Assembly: GCF_007558725.1 (NCBI RefSeq)
Contig: NZ_VLPL01000006.1
Coordinates: 124,001 to 188,000 of the forward strand
Source of the DNA: Fluviicola chungangensis
GTDB lineage: Bacteria; Bacteroidota; Bacteroidia; Flavobacteriales_D; Crocinitomicaceae
DNA: 64,000 bases
Reading direction: 5' to 3'
The notes below the pieces were generated by a model. The model saw only the letters and a program-made list of their open reading frames with translations. It searched no databases and was not told where the DNA came from. A program made the translations under genes and the position numbers. This document shows positions 44,980-53,705 of the stretch, piece after piece; position 1 is the first letter of the stretch; every line of letters starts with the position of its first letter.

Positions 44980-46870
44980 AGGAAAACGGATTTTTATCAG
45001 TGGTGGTGCCGGTGTGATCGGAACAGAAATGGTACAACTGCTCCAGCAGCAGGGTGCACATATCATGGTGGGGGATTTAAAACCGATTCCGGCCGATTTT
45101 CCGTCAACTGTTATCTATCGCCAGGGAGATTTGAATTACATCACCCAAGTGGAGGTGGACCATTTTAACCCGGAATATTTCATTCACCTGGCAGCAACCT
45201 TCGAACGTTCTACAGAGACTTACGAACACTGGGAAGAAAATTTTCACCACAATATCCTGCTGAGTCATCATTTAATGACACTGATGAGAAATGTACCCGG
45301 GTTGAAAAGAGTAGTCAATGCTTCCAGTTATCTGATTTATGACAAAGCACATTATCAATTCAAAGAAGCACAGAATCAACCTGTAAAACTCACAGAATCA
45401 CATAGCATCAATCCCCGAAACCTGACCGGTCTTGCGAAGCTTGCTCATGAGATCGAATTGGATTTCCTGGCCTTGTTCAAATCCGATCAATTTACCAGTA
45501 TTTCGGCGCGGATTTACCGTGGATACGGTAAAAATTCCAGGGATATTATTTCCCGATGGGTCAGAGACCTCTTGAACAATGAAAAAATAACAGTATACAA
45601 TCCGGAAGGTTTTTTCGATTACATCTATGCCCAGGATACCGCAAAAGGATTGCTGAAACTGGCACTTTGTAACCAAACCGGAATTGTGAACCTGGGTACA
45701 GGGAGATCGAGACAGGTTGGAGATGTTGTTCGAATCCTGCATGCGCATTTTCCACAAATGAACACCGAGTACATTCGAAAAACGGATGAATTAATTGAAG
45801 CTTCAGAAGCAGACACTACCTTATTGAAAAAATATATCGCATGGGCTCCCGAAAGAGACCTGGAAAATACCATTCCGGAGATTATTGCGTTTGAACAACA
45901 AAGACAAATTGCAAAAGATATTACTTATGGAAATATCCTGGTTTCCAGTGCCTCACGAAAAATTGGTTTAATTCAGTCCGTTAAAAAGGCTGCGAATAAA
46001 ATCCATTCGGGTATTAAGGTAATTGCGGCCGATGCATCTGACACTTGTTTGGCAAAGCATTTCACAGATGATTTTTGGAAAATTCCATTGATTAGCGAAA
46101 TCGATATTCACGCATTCATCAAAGAATGTCAAAACCGTTCCATTCAGTTGATTATTCCTTCGCGCGACGGGGAATTGGCATTTTTTGCAGAAAACAAAAG
46201 CCTCTTTGAACAAGCCGGAATTCACGTAATGGTTTCAAACAAGGAGTCCATTAGAAAATGTGTCGACAAACTGGCATTCTACCGGGAAAATGAAAACGTT
46301 CAGTCACGCATTATTCCAACTGCGGAACACATGGATTCGTGGAACAATACCCGTTTCGTCGTAAAAGAACGTTTTGGAGCTGGTTCGGACTCGATTGGTA
46401 TCAATCTGGGCAAAGAAGAAGCATCTGTTCATGCCGATCAATTGAAATTCCCAATATTCCAGCCGTTTATTGATGGCCTGGAATTAAGTATTGATGCATA
46501 CATCGATAAAACAGGAAAGGTAAAAGGAATTATTATGCGTAAGCGCGAGCTGGTGGTGAACGGTGAATCCCAGGTAACTTCTACCATTCACAACCCTGTA
46601 ATGGAGAAAGAATTTCGTGCTATTATTGATTCTTTAAAGCTTTCCGGACACATTATCCTCCAAGCAATTATCGATTCCAAAGGAGAAATTCATGTCATTG
46701 AATGTAACCCTAGATTTGGTGGTGCTTCCACCCTTTCGGTCAAAGCCGGACTAGACAGTTTCTATTGGGCCTACCTGGAAAGTTGTTCCGTTTCGCTGGA
46801 AGCGTATCCTTTTATTCCGACAACAAAAACAATTACGCAGGTTCGATATCCTGCTGACCTATATTTATGA
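44969..46870 (+). CDS. SDR (NAD-epimerase-like) and ATP-grasp fusion protein
   Basis: A 633-residue two-domain protein. Residues 1-310 are an extended SDR: IFISGGAGVIGTEMVQLL at the N terminus, ending in LGTGRSRQVGDVVRI. The SDR catalytic tyrosine is replaced by threonine (T153 and K157 in LTGLAK), so ordinary epimerase/dehydratase chemistry is doubtful. Residues 320-633 are a CarB-like ATP-grasp domain (ILVSSASRKIGLIQ, IPSRDGELAFF, FVVKERFGAGSDSIG, VIECNPRFGGASTLSVKAG). Such ligases join a carboxylate to an amine, so it may conjugate an amino acid to the sugar. It overlaps pseH by 11 bases and the HAD gene by 4. Confidence 0.8.
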   Translation: MDFKGKRIFISGGAGVIGTEMVQLLQQQGAHIMVGDLKPIPADFPSTVIYRQGDLNYITQVEVDHFNPEYFIHLAATFERSTETYEHWEENFHHNILLSHHLMTLMRNVPGLKRVVNASSYLIYDKAHYQFKEAQNQPVKLTESHSINPRNLTGLAKLAHEIELDFLALFKSDQFTSISARIYRGYGKNSRDIISRWVRDLLNNEKITVYNPEGFFDYIYAQDTAKGLLKLALCNQTGIVNLGTGRSRQVGDVVRILHAHFPQMNTEYIRKTDELIEASEADTTLLKKYIAWAPERDLENTIPEIIAFEQQRQIAKDITYGNILVSSASRKIGLIQSVKKAANKIHSGIKVIAADASDTCLAKHFTDDFWKIPLISEIDIHAFIKECQNRSIQLIIPSRDGELAFFAENKSLFEQAGIHVMVSNKESIRKCVDKLAFYRENENVQSRIIPTAEHMDSWNNTRFVVKERFGAGSDSIGINLGKEEASVHADQLKFPIFQPFIDGLELSIDAYIDKTGKVKGIIMRKRELVVNGESQVTSTIHNPVMEKEFRAIIDSLKLSGHIILQAIIDSKGEIHVIECNPRFGGASTLSVKAGLDSFYWAYLESCSVSLEAYPFIPTTKTITQVRYPADLYL

Positions 46871-47541
46871 TCATAGTAACGGACTTAGACGACACGCTTT
46901 ATCCTGAAATCGAATTCGTTTACAGCGGGTTTCGGGAAGTCAGTGCTTATTTGAGTAAAACGTTCGGAATAGACGCGGAAGAGTCTTTTCAGATCATGCT
47001 GCGTGAATTAAAATCGAACGGAAGAGGAAAAGTTTTTGATTCGGTATTGGAAAAACACCACATCAATACCACCTCAAACCGGAAAAAATGCCTTTCTGTT
47101 TACCGTTCACACAAACCTGAATTAACCCTCTACCCAGAAGCTGAACGCTTTCTGAAACGTTTCTCCGGTCACACAAAATACCTTGTAACGGATGGAAATG
47201 TCCGGGTTCAGCGCAATAAGATCGAAGCATTGGGGTTACGGAGCCATTTCATTAAAACAATTCCTACCTACCAATATGGTATCGCATATTCCAAGCCATC
47301 CACTTTTTGTTTTGAGAAAATTCTAAGCTGGGAAGGTCAAAAATCTCCCGATGAATTGGTTTACATTGGCGACAATCCTAAAAAAGACTTTGTATCACTC
47401 AATAAAATGGGAGCAAAAACAATCCGTGTATTAACCGGAGAATTTGGTTCTATGAAAGCAAGTCCCGGGTTCGATGCACAATATACCGTGAATAATTTAG
47501 ATGAAATTACCGAAGAATTTATAACACGAATTGCATTATGA
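46867..47541 (+). CDS. HAD-family hydrolase
   Basis: A 224-residue phosphatase-type protein. Motif I is VTDLDDTLYPEIEF, with nucleophile and acid Asp residues; then LVTDGNVRVQRNKIEALGL, the lysine region AYSKPSTFCF, and motif IV YIGDNPKKDFVSLNKMGAK. It overlaps both the ATP-grasp fusion and pseI by 4 bases, so it is a core operon member. It may remove phosphate from a sugar or a conjugated product; PseG chemistry (UDP removal) is not expected of a HAD enzyme. Confidence 0.85.
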   Translation: MIIVTDLDDTLYPEIEFVYSGFREVSAYLSKTFGIDAEESFQIMLRELKSNGRGKVFDSVLEKHHINTTSNRKKCLSVYRSHKPELTLYPEAERFLKRFSGHTKYLVTDGNVRVQRNKIEALGLRSHFIKTIPTYQYGIAYSKPSTFCFEKILSWEGQKSPDELVYIGDNPKKDFVSLNKMGAKTIRVLTGEFGSMKASPGFDAQYTVNNLDEITEEFITRIAL

Positions 47542-48575
47542 AGATTGGAAATTTTGAAATCGGTCCTGGAAAACCTTCCTTTATCATTGCCGAATTATCT
47601 GCAAATCATAACGGGAGTTTAGAAACGGCCATTGAAACAATACGGGCTGCGAAGCGCGCAGGTGCGGACGCAATCAAATTTCAAACGTATACAGCGGACA
47701 CCATTACCCTCAACAGCAGAAAAGAAGATTTTCTGATCCATGGTACCATTTGGGAAGGAAAATACCTGCACGACCTGTACCAGGAAGCATATACTCCGTG
47801 GGAATGGCACAAACAACTGTTTGACGTTGCGAAAGAAGAAGGCTTGATTTGCTTTTCATCACCTTTTGATCATTCAGCGGTTGATTTCCTGGAAGACCTG
47901 GATGTTCCCGCCTATAAAATTGCTTCTTTTGAAATTACCGATATCCCTTTGATCGAGTACACTGCTTCGAAAGGAAAGCCCATTATCATCTCAACAGGAA
48001 TAGCCACATACGAAGACATTCAGCTGGCAATAGAAGCTTGTAAAAGGGCTGGAAATGACCAGATCATCCTGTTAAAATGTACATCTAGCTATCCTGCACC
48101 GATCGAAGAGGCAAATATGATCATGATTCCATATCTGGCAAAAGAATTTGGGGTTATTTCCGGCCTATCCGATCACACCATGGGATCCACGGTCCCGATC
48201 GTATCTGTTAGCCTGGGAGCAAAAGTCATCGAAAAGCATTTTATCATAGATCGTTCTATCGGAGGACCAGATGCTACTTTTTCCATGAACGAAGCCGAAT
48301 TTTCTGAAATGGTGAAAGCTGTTCGTGATGCTGAAAAAGCATTGGGAACAGTGACTTTTGAATTGAGTGCGAAACAATTGGTGAGCAGAGCCCATAGCCG
48401 TTCTTTGTATATTTCAAAAGACCTTAGAAAGGGGGAAACAGTTACTTCCGAACATATCCGCTCTGTACGTCCGGGATTCAGCCTCCACCCAAAATACTAT
48501 TCCGAAATTATCGGGAAACGGGCATTAAAAGATTTCACCCTGGGTGACCGCATAAAAAAAGAGGATTTTGAATAA
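47538..48575 (+). CDS. pseI: Pseudaminic acid synthase PseI
   Basis: Condenses the trideoxy-altrose derivative with phosphoenolpyruvate to pseudaminic acid. The 345-residue protein has an N-terminal TIM barrel (FIIAELSANHNGSLETAI, ADAIKFQTYTADT, CFSSPFDHSAVDFL, CTSSYPAPIEEANM, GLSDHTMGS, VIEKHFIIDR) and a C-terminal SAF domain (AHSRSLYISKDLRKGE, EIIGKRALKDF). PseI is favoured over NeuB by the pseB-pseC-pseF context. The terminator stem overlaps its stop codon. Confidence 0.93.
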   Translation: MKIGNFEIGPGKPSFIIAELSANHNGSLETAIETIRAAKRAGADAIKFQTYTADTITLNSRKEDFLIHGTIWEGKYLHDLYQEAYTPWEWHKQLFDVAKEEGLICFSSPFDHSAVDFLEDLDVPAYKIASFEITDIPLIEYTASKGKPIIISTGIATYEDIQLAIEACKRAGNDQIILLKCTSSYPAPIEEANMIMIPYLAKEFGVISGLSDHTMGSTVPIVSVSLGAKVIEKHFIIDRSIGGPDATFSMNEAEFSEMVKAVRDAEKALGTVTFELSAKQLVSRAHSRSLYISKDLRKGETVTSEHIRSVRPGFSLHPKYYSEIIGKRALKDFTLGDRIKKEDFE

Positions 48576-48587
48576 TCCTCTTTTTTT
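48561..48587 (+). terminator. Terminator of the pseudaminic-acid operon (bidirectional)
   Basis: GAGGATT/AATCCTC stem, 6-base loop and T-run; the stem covers the last codons and stop of pseI. An A-run at 48554-48560 also makes it act for the minus-strand YfhO-like gene. Confidence 0.85.
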
Positions 48588-48608
48588 ATGCTCTACGTAA
48601 ACGACTGA

Positions 48609-51600
48609 TTACTCTGCCGCTACCTGTGTGCGTTTTTTCTTCTTCCATCCCATATAGCATGCAAATCCAAACAAGGCAAGCAATATAACCGATCCGATTC
48701 TTGCCACCAGATTTACAGTAGCATATTTCGGTAATTCATAAATAAATTCGATCTTGCTATGTCCGTCCTTCAATTGAATTCCACGCAGAAGGTAATTTGT
48801 CTTCAAAACAGGAACTTCTTTTCCGTTAACATATGCTTTCCACCCGATCGGATAATAAATTTCAGAGAAAACCGCCAATTGAGGGCCTTTTACGTTTGCA
48901 TCGTATGTTAATTTATTAGGAGCTGAACTTGTCAGTTTAATCTCCCCTTCTCCCGAGAATTTTCTGGTGCTTAATTTACTTGCAAATTCCGGAAGCATCA
49001 ATGCTTCGTTAGCAGGATCAAATGAATCTTCTACTTTCAGATAAACCAAGGGAGTAAATGATCTTGAGGTATCTGCCTGAAGCGTAACCAAGGGAACCAA
49101 GTTGGTATTCCCGTTAATATCCATTACAAACATCGCTTCCTGACCCTTGGTCAGTCCGCTTGCCAATTGCACTTTCATGGTATCTCTCCCGGGAACCAAA
49201 TATTGAAGGGTTTCACCTCCGTAAACAGTTGCCTCTTTCATCGGCGTACGATTAACCAAAAAGACTCCCGAGCCGCGATTTTCCGCTTTGAATTTATTGC
49301 CAAGAGCCCGGATCTCATCATTTGGAGTCGCTTCTTCACGAACTTGTTTCACCAACCAGGCATTTCCAAGCGCAGCAGGATTTAAAATCGCAGTATCTAA
49401 GCCTGATGGCGATGATTGTAAGAAATACTTCACGTTCAACATATCCAATACTTTGTTATTGGTCTGTGAAATCTGAAATTCCATCAGATTATTGATATTT
49501 CTCAATTTAGCACCGTGATAACCGCCAAGTGATTTATGGAAATAAGATGCCCTACTACTTGAAAAAGCCCCTGAAAAGTCGAGTACCCGGTAGTTTGTTG
49601 CCATACTTAAAGCATGAAAACGGTATGAGTTAATCACATTTATTTTTGCAGCCCCCTCGTATCCTAATTCATCGGCCTTTTGTTTTCCTTTTGCTTCACC
49701 TCTTTTTACTACGGCGGCCAGTGATGGATTCTGAGCTATTTCAGCAGCCATAATCTCTTCATCTCCTTTCGTTGTAGTAATCGGGTAAGCAGTCAAACCC
49801 GCTTCCTCCCAATACTTATATCCATTTCCGGAAGCATCGTCAACCGCTCCCAAATAATTGTAAGCAACAGGAACCAGATCAGCAAATGTCAATATGACCA
49901 AACCTGCAACTAAAATGATATTTGCATTTTTTTCATTCTTGGAATACAGGAAAATAAGAAATAGTCCGGCTCCAAGGAAAGCAAACAAAATTGAACGCGT
50001 CATGCTTGAACTGAAAATCTGCTTTCTGGCCATTTTAACTGCATTATACGATTCCATCTGGGAATCTACCTGCATGTTTACAAATTGTTGCACTTGTTGT
50101 GGATTTGTTATATCCAGCTGATATTCCTGTGCCGCAACCTGTGGGTCCATTTGCATTACCTGTTTGGTATATGCCTCATTCAGTCCCGCATATTGTTTCG
50201 CTTCCATCGGGTTGGTGTAGCCATCACCTAATCCGGCTACTTTCACAATAATCAAAAATGCTATGAACGATCCCAAAACAATCATGACTTTTTGTTTCTG
50301 AGCAATAACCGATTCTCGCTGCTTGATGAGCTCATTCAAAAACAAAACTCCCATTACCGGAATCGTCAGTTCAACCAACACCAAGATAATAGTAACCGCT
50401 CTGAATTTGTTATATGCAGGAACATGGTCAATGAAGAAGTTGGTTAATCCCATGAAATTTTTTCCCCATGACAGCATAATTGCCAGTACTGTTACCGCAA
50501 AAAGCGCCCACTTCATTTTGTCCTTCAGGAAAAACAAACCTAAAAATGCCAACATACAAACAATGACTCCAATGTAAACAGGGCCCGAAGTAATGGGCTG
50601 CGTCCCCCAATATGAATATCCTTTCAGCGCATTGTTTATTTCTGCCTGAGACAAATCACTGTTCTGGATTTGTTCAGAAAATGGTGAATTGCCCAATTGT
50701 TCCGATGCACCTCCCTTTACGTATGGTGAAACAAATGTGAACGTTTCATCTATTCCATAAGACCATTGAGTAATATAGTCCCGATCCAATCCAGTGGATT
50801 GATTTTTTGCAGGTAATCCATCAGGGGAAACGGTGACATCATTTCCTCCGCGGATAGAGTATTTAGCATAATCGTTTGTAAGGATAATATTCCCGCTGTT
50901 GATTACAAAGGCCAGGATAAAAACTCCGATAATCCCGGCAGCTGTGACTCCGAAGTTTTTCAAATCTTTCTTCCGGATTGCTTCCACCAAAAAGTAAATA
51001 CCCAGGAACAATAAAATAAACAAGAAATAATACGTAACCTGTACGTGGTTCATTGCCAATTCAAAGGTCATGAAGATCCCCGAAAGAATCACTCCCCACA
51101 TCCGGTTGGTCCGGAATGCATAAATAAATGCCCCCAACAAAGCAGGCAAAAATGCAGCTGCACCAGATTTGGTAACGTGTCCTGCCTGAATAACAATCAA
51201 CTCATAACTTGAAAAACTGAAAGCTATCGCACCCAAAAGCCCAACCCACGGGTTTATTTTCAGAAGCCTGGCAAACAATAAAAAACAGAGAAAATGTAAA
51301 AATATAGTTCCTACGGGATTTGGTAAAATTTTAAAATATTGACCTAAAATAGTTTTAAACCAGTTTCCCGGATATATAAGCGAAATTTGCTCTGCAGGCA
51401 TTCCTCCAAAAGCAGAGCTCGTCCACAAAGGTTCTTTACCGCTTTCCTCACGAAACAGATCTGTCTCGTTACTCATTCCTTTCCACTCCTTAATATCGTG
51501 TTGCTTCACACCATACCCTTCAAATTGTGGCTTAAAGAACATCGCTATAACAATAAACATTCCTCCGATTATTGCCAGGTACATCCAATTTTTCTGAAAA

Positions 51601-51617
51601 AAGCCTTTTATATCCAT
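48609..51617 (-). CDS. YfhO-family large membrane protein
   Basis: A 1002-residue inner-membrane protein of GT-C-like shape. Helices run from the N terminus (MYLAIIGGMFIVIAMFF) through a long multi-helix region to about residue 600; a large extracytoplasmic region (about 600-960) precedes one C-terminal helix (VARIGSVILLALFGFACYMG) and a KKKKR tail. Early motifs are DIKEWKGMSNETDLFREESG and FGGMPAEQISLIYPG. YfhO proteins in Firmicutes are linked to lipoteichoic-acid glycosylation, so a lipid-linked sugar transfer role is likely. The neighbouring glycan locus fits. Confidence 0.85.
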   Translation of the reverse strand: MDIKGFFQKNWMYLAIIGGMFIVIAMFFKPQFEGYGVKQHDIKEWKGMSNETDLFREESGKEPLWTSSAFGGMPAEQISLIYPGNWFKTILGQYFKILPNPVGTIFLHFLCFLLFARLLKINPWVGLLGAIAFSFSSYELIVIQAGHVTKSGAAAFLPALLGAFIYAFRTNRMWGVILSGIFMTFELAMNHVQVTYYFLFILLFLGIYFLVEAIRKKDLKNFGVTAAGIIGVFILAFVINSGNIILTNDYAKYSIRGGNDVTVSPDGLPAKNQSTGLDRDYITQWSYGIDETFTFVSPYVKGGASEQLGNSPFSEQIQNSDLSQAEINNALKGYSYWGTQPITSGPVYIGVIVCMLAFLGLFFLKDKMKWALFAVTVLAIMLSWGKNFMGLTNFFIDHVPAYNKFRAVTIILVLVELTIPVMGVLFLNELIKQRESVIAQKQKVMIVLGSFIAFLIIVKVAGLGDGYTNPMEAKQYAGLNEAYTKQVMQMDPQVAAQEYQLDITNPQQVQQFVNMQVDSQMESYNAVKMARKQIFSSSMTRSILFAFLGAGLFLIFLYSKNEKNANIILVAGLVILTFADLVPVAYNYLGAVDDASGNGYKYWEEAGLTAYPITTTKGDEEIMAAEIAQNPSLAAVVKRGEAKGKQKADELGYEGAAKINVINSYRFHALSMATNYRVLDFSGAFSSSRASYFHKSLGGYHGAKLRNINNLMEFQISQTNNKVLDMLNVKYFLQSSPSGLDTAILNPAALGNAWLVKQVREEATPNDEIRALGNKFKAENRGSGVFLVNRTPMKEATVYGGETLQYLVPGRDTMKVQLASGLTKGQEAMFVMDINGNTNLVPLVTLQADTSRSFTPLVYLKVEDSFDPANEALMLPEFASKLSTRKFSGEGEIKLTSSAPNKLTYDANVKGPQLAVFSEIYYPIGWKAYVNGKEVPVLKTNYLLRGIQLKDGHSKIEFIYELPKYATVNLVARIGSVILLALFGFACYMGWKKKKRTQVAAE

Positions 51618-51635
51618 AAGTTAAAATTGTCCGAC

Positions 51636-51643
51636 CAAAAATA
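51636..51643 (-). promoter_or_regulatory. -7 promoter box TATTTTTG for the YfhO-like gene
   Basis: TAnnTTTG match on the minus strand, 18 bases before the ATG at 51617. No TTG found at -33. Confidence 0.4.
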
Positions 51644-51758
51644 AGAACTTTAATCTTCCGAAGGGTGTTTTGACAGAAATTATCCTGATTTCTGATTTCT
51701 TCAGTAAACTTTGAACGAAAGTGAATTTGGAATGTATGACTAATTGTTCTAATATCAA

Positions 51759-52730
51759 ATGATGAAAACAGTTTCTTTGTTGTTGGTTTTAACAACCCTA
51801 GCTTTTGTAACACGCGCTTCGGATCAACTTAAGTCCGTACCGAAATTTTACATTTATAAAACCACTAAAAATACAGCCATCAAAAACGGGGAAGCCAAAC
51901 TCACCATTCATTTCGACAGTCCGAATTTCAGTGATATTCCACTAGGTTACCAGACAATCATCTATTACTCTGTCAACAATGTTGAAGATACACTGACCCT
52001 CAACACATCTTTTACTGCAACTCTCCGGTTAGCGGCAAAAAAGACTGTTTTCAAGTTTTGGCCGGGACCGGGTTATGATGAAGTGATCACAGATACGATC
52101 CAGATAGAGAACCAAACAGAAAATGAAGCACAAGTCAATTTCTATTCTGAAAACAGGATGATTGAAGTGGACAAGCCGGTCATTTACCTGCAAAATCCTG
52201 TAAAAATGGATTTTTCTCTAAAAGTAATACCCACAAACGGTTTCACATTTACTTATCCGGTGTACGAAGACGAATGGAAAGGAACTGTTTACCCAACTGG
52301 GGAAATTGAACTAAAGGGCCAAAAATATCCATACCTCTTTTGGGACTCAAAGCAAGCATTCACCTTAAAAAAACACACCAACGGATACCGGGTTTCCAAA
52401 GAAGAAATTATCCCGTTTTTGGAAAACCAGCTTTCCAATGCCCGCTTAACTTCCGCAGAAAAAACGGATTTCATCACCTATTGGGGACCGCGAATGATGC
52501 AATACGAATCCGTGTTTGTCCAGTTCTATCTCCAGGAAGACTGCAACCAATTCGCTTCAATCCACTGTGATCCGGAACCGACAGTGGTAAATCGGCTATA
52601 TATTGCATTCTCAAAATGGAACGACAAATTGGAACCTTACATTCACTCCATTGAACTGCCTGCCTTTAAACGCGATGGATTCAATCTATTGGAATGGGGT
52701 GGTTTTGAACTTAAATCAATTGCCTTATGA
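51759..52730 (+). CDS. Secreted protein of unknown function, paralogue 1 of 3
   Basis: A 323-residue protein with a signal peptide (MKTVSLLLVLTTLAFVTRA). The N-terminal 130 residues are poorly conserved; then comes a shared module: VDKPVIYLQ (K139), FTYPVYEDEWKGTVYPTGEI, KYPYLFWDS (about Y190), FLENQL and TDFITYWGPRM (about D237-M246), ending LLEWGGFEL. The module is repeated in the next two genes. I know no function; the repeated WGP and PYLFW motifs suggest an enzymatic or binding site. It overlaps gene 2 by ATGA, so all three are likely one transcript. Confidence 0.75.
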   Translation: MMKTVSLLLVLTTLAFVTRASDQLKSVPKFYIYKTTKNTAIKNGEAKLTIHFDSPNFSDIPLGYQTIIYYSVNNVEDTLTLNTSFTATLRLAAKKTVFKFWPGPGYDEVITDTIQIENQTENEAQVNFYSENRMIEVDKPVIYLQNPVKMDFSLKVIPTNGFTFTYPVYEDEWKGTVYPTGEIELKGQKYPYLFWDSKQAFTLKKHTNGYRVSKEEIIPFLENQLSNARLTSAEKTDFITYWGPRMMQYESVFVQFYLQEDCNQFASIHCDPEPTVVNRLYIAFSKWNDKLEPYIHSIELPAFKRDGFNLLEWGGFELKSIAL

Positions 52731-53704
52731 ATCGAACATTGAGTATCCTTTTTTTAGCGACGTCTTTTCTTGGTTTTTCCAAAGGAAGAGAATTACTTCC
52801 TTCGGTCTGGATTATCAAAGACAGCATTTCTGAAAAAATTCACCCGGATAGTGTTCAATTGGTTTTTAATGTGGACGACCTCTATAATCAGCTGATGCTG
52901 AACCAGCATGCTGCAATCGTGCAGGTGAAAATTGATGGAAAATCAAAGAAATATACCATTACCGATAAGCACCCGATCTTCAGATTTCCACTAGCGAAAG
53001 GGAAACACAGATTGGCTTTTTATATCAACGCCAACTTTAATGAAATATATCTTGAGCGGGAATTTATGGGAAAACACCATTACGAAATCGGATTAAATTT
53101 CCAGGGTTCTTCCAATTCCGGAAAACAAATCCTGGTGGAAAAACCGGTGATTTACCTCTATAGTGAAAAGGAAGAAGCCTTTCATCTGAAAGTGAAAACG
53201 AGTGCAGCATTACAATTTACTTATCCGGCATACAGCAATGAATGGGTGGGAACGAGTTCTCCAAACGGAACTATCCAGCTAAACGGCACCAAGTACCCAT
53301 ATCTTTTTTGGGATGCGCAACTTCCTGTCAATCAGGTGAACCTGGACTGGAACTTTGCTGATCAACTGGAAGGAAGTCACGTAATGGCTTACCTGGAAAA
53401 CCAATTGGACAAAATCGGTTTCAATGAAAAAGAGAAAGCTGATTTTATCACCTATTGGGGTCCGCGCATGCAGAAAATGAAACACCTGCAGGTTCTTTGG
53501 ATGCAAAATAAAAGTATTGATCCGATTGCCTCCCTGGAAATCTCGCCCAACTTCAAACAAAACCGCATTTACCTTGTTTTCCGGGAAACGAGCCAGTGGA
53601 ACGAACAAACTCCGGAAATCAGAATCTCTTCTCCGGAACCAATGGACCGCTCCGGAAATTACCTGGTAGAATGGGGGGGAATGGAAATTGAACCAAATTT
53701 ATAA
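52727..53704 (+). CDS. Secreted protein of unknown function, paralogue 2 of 3
   Basis: A 325-residue protein with a short signal peptide (NRTLSILFLATSFLGFSKG). The shared module is intact: EKPVIYLYSEKEE, FTYPAYSNEWVGTSSPNGTI, KYPYLFWDAQL, AYLENQLDKIGFNEKEKADF followed by ITYWGPRM, and LVEWGGMEIEPNL at the end. Gene 1 and gene 3 flank it with no more than a few bases between. No membrane helix after the signal peptide. No function known to me. Confidence 0.75.
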   Translation: MNRTLSILFLATSFLGFSKGRELLPSVWIIKDSISEKIHPDSVQLVFNVDDLYNQLMLNQHAAIVQVKIDGKSKKYTITDKHPIFRFPLAKGKHRLAFYINANFNEIYLEREFMGKHHYEIGLNFQGSSNSGKQILVEKPVIYLYSEKEEAFHLKVKTSAALQFTYPAYSNEWVGTSSPNGTIQLNGTKYPYLFWDAQLPVNQVNLDWNFADQLEGSHVMAYLENQLDKIGFNEKEKADFITYWGPRMQKMKHLQVLWMQNKSIDPIASLEISPNFKQNRIYLVFRETSQWNEQTPEIRISSPEPMDRSGNYLVEWGGMEIEPNL

Positions 53705-53705
53705 A

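Noticed and set aside
44969-46870. SDR and ATP-grasp as two genes joined by an assembly frame error
   Set aside because: The frame is open throughout, the linker reads as normal protein, and both flanking genes overlap it as expected of a single operon gene.
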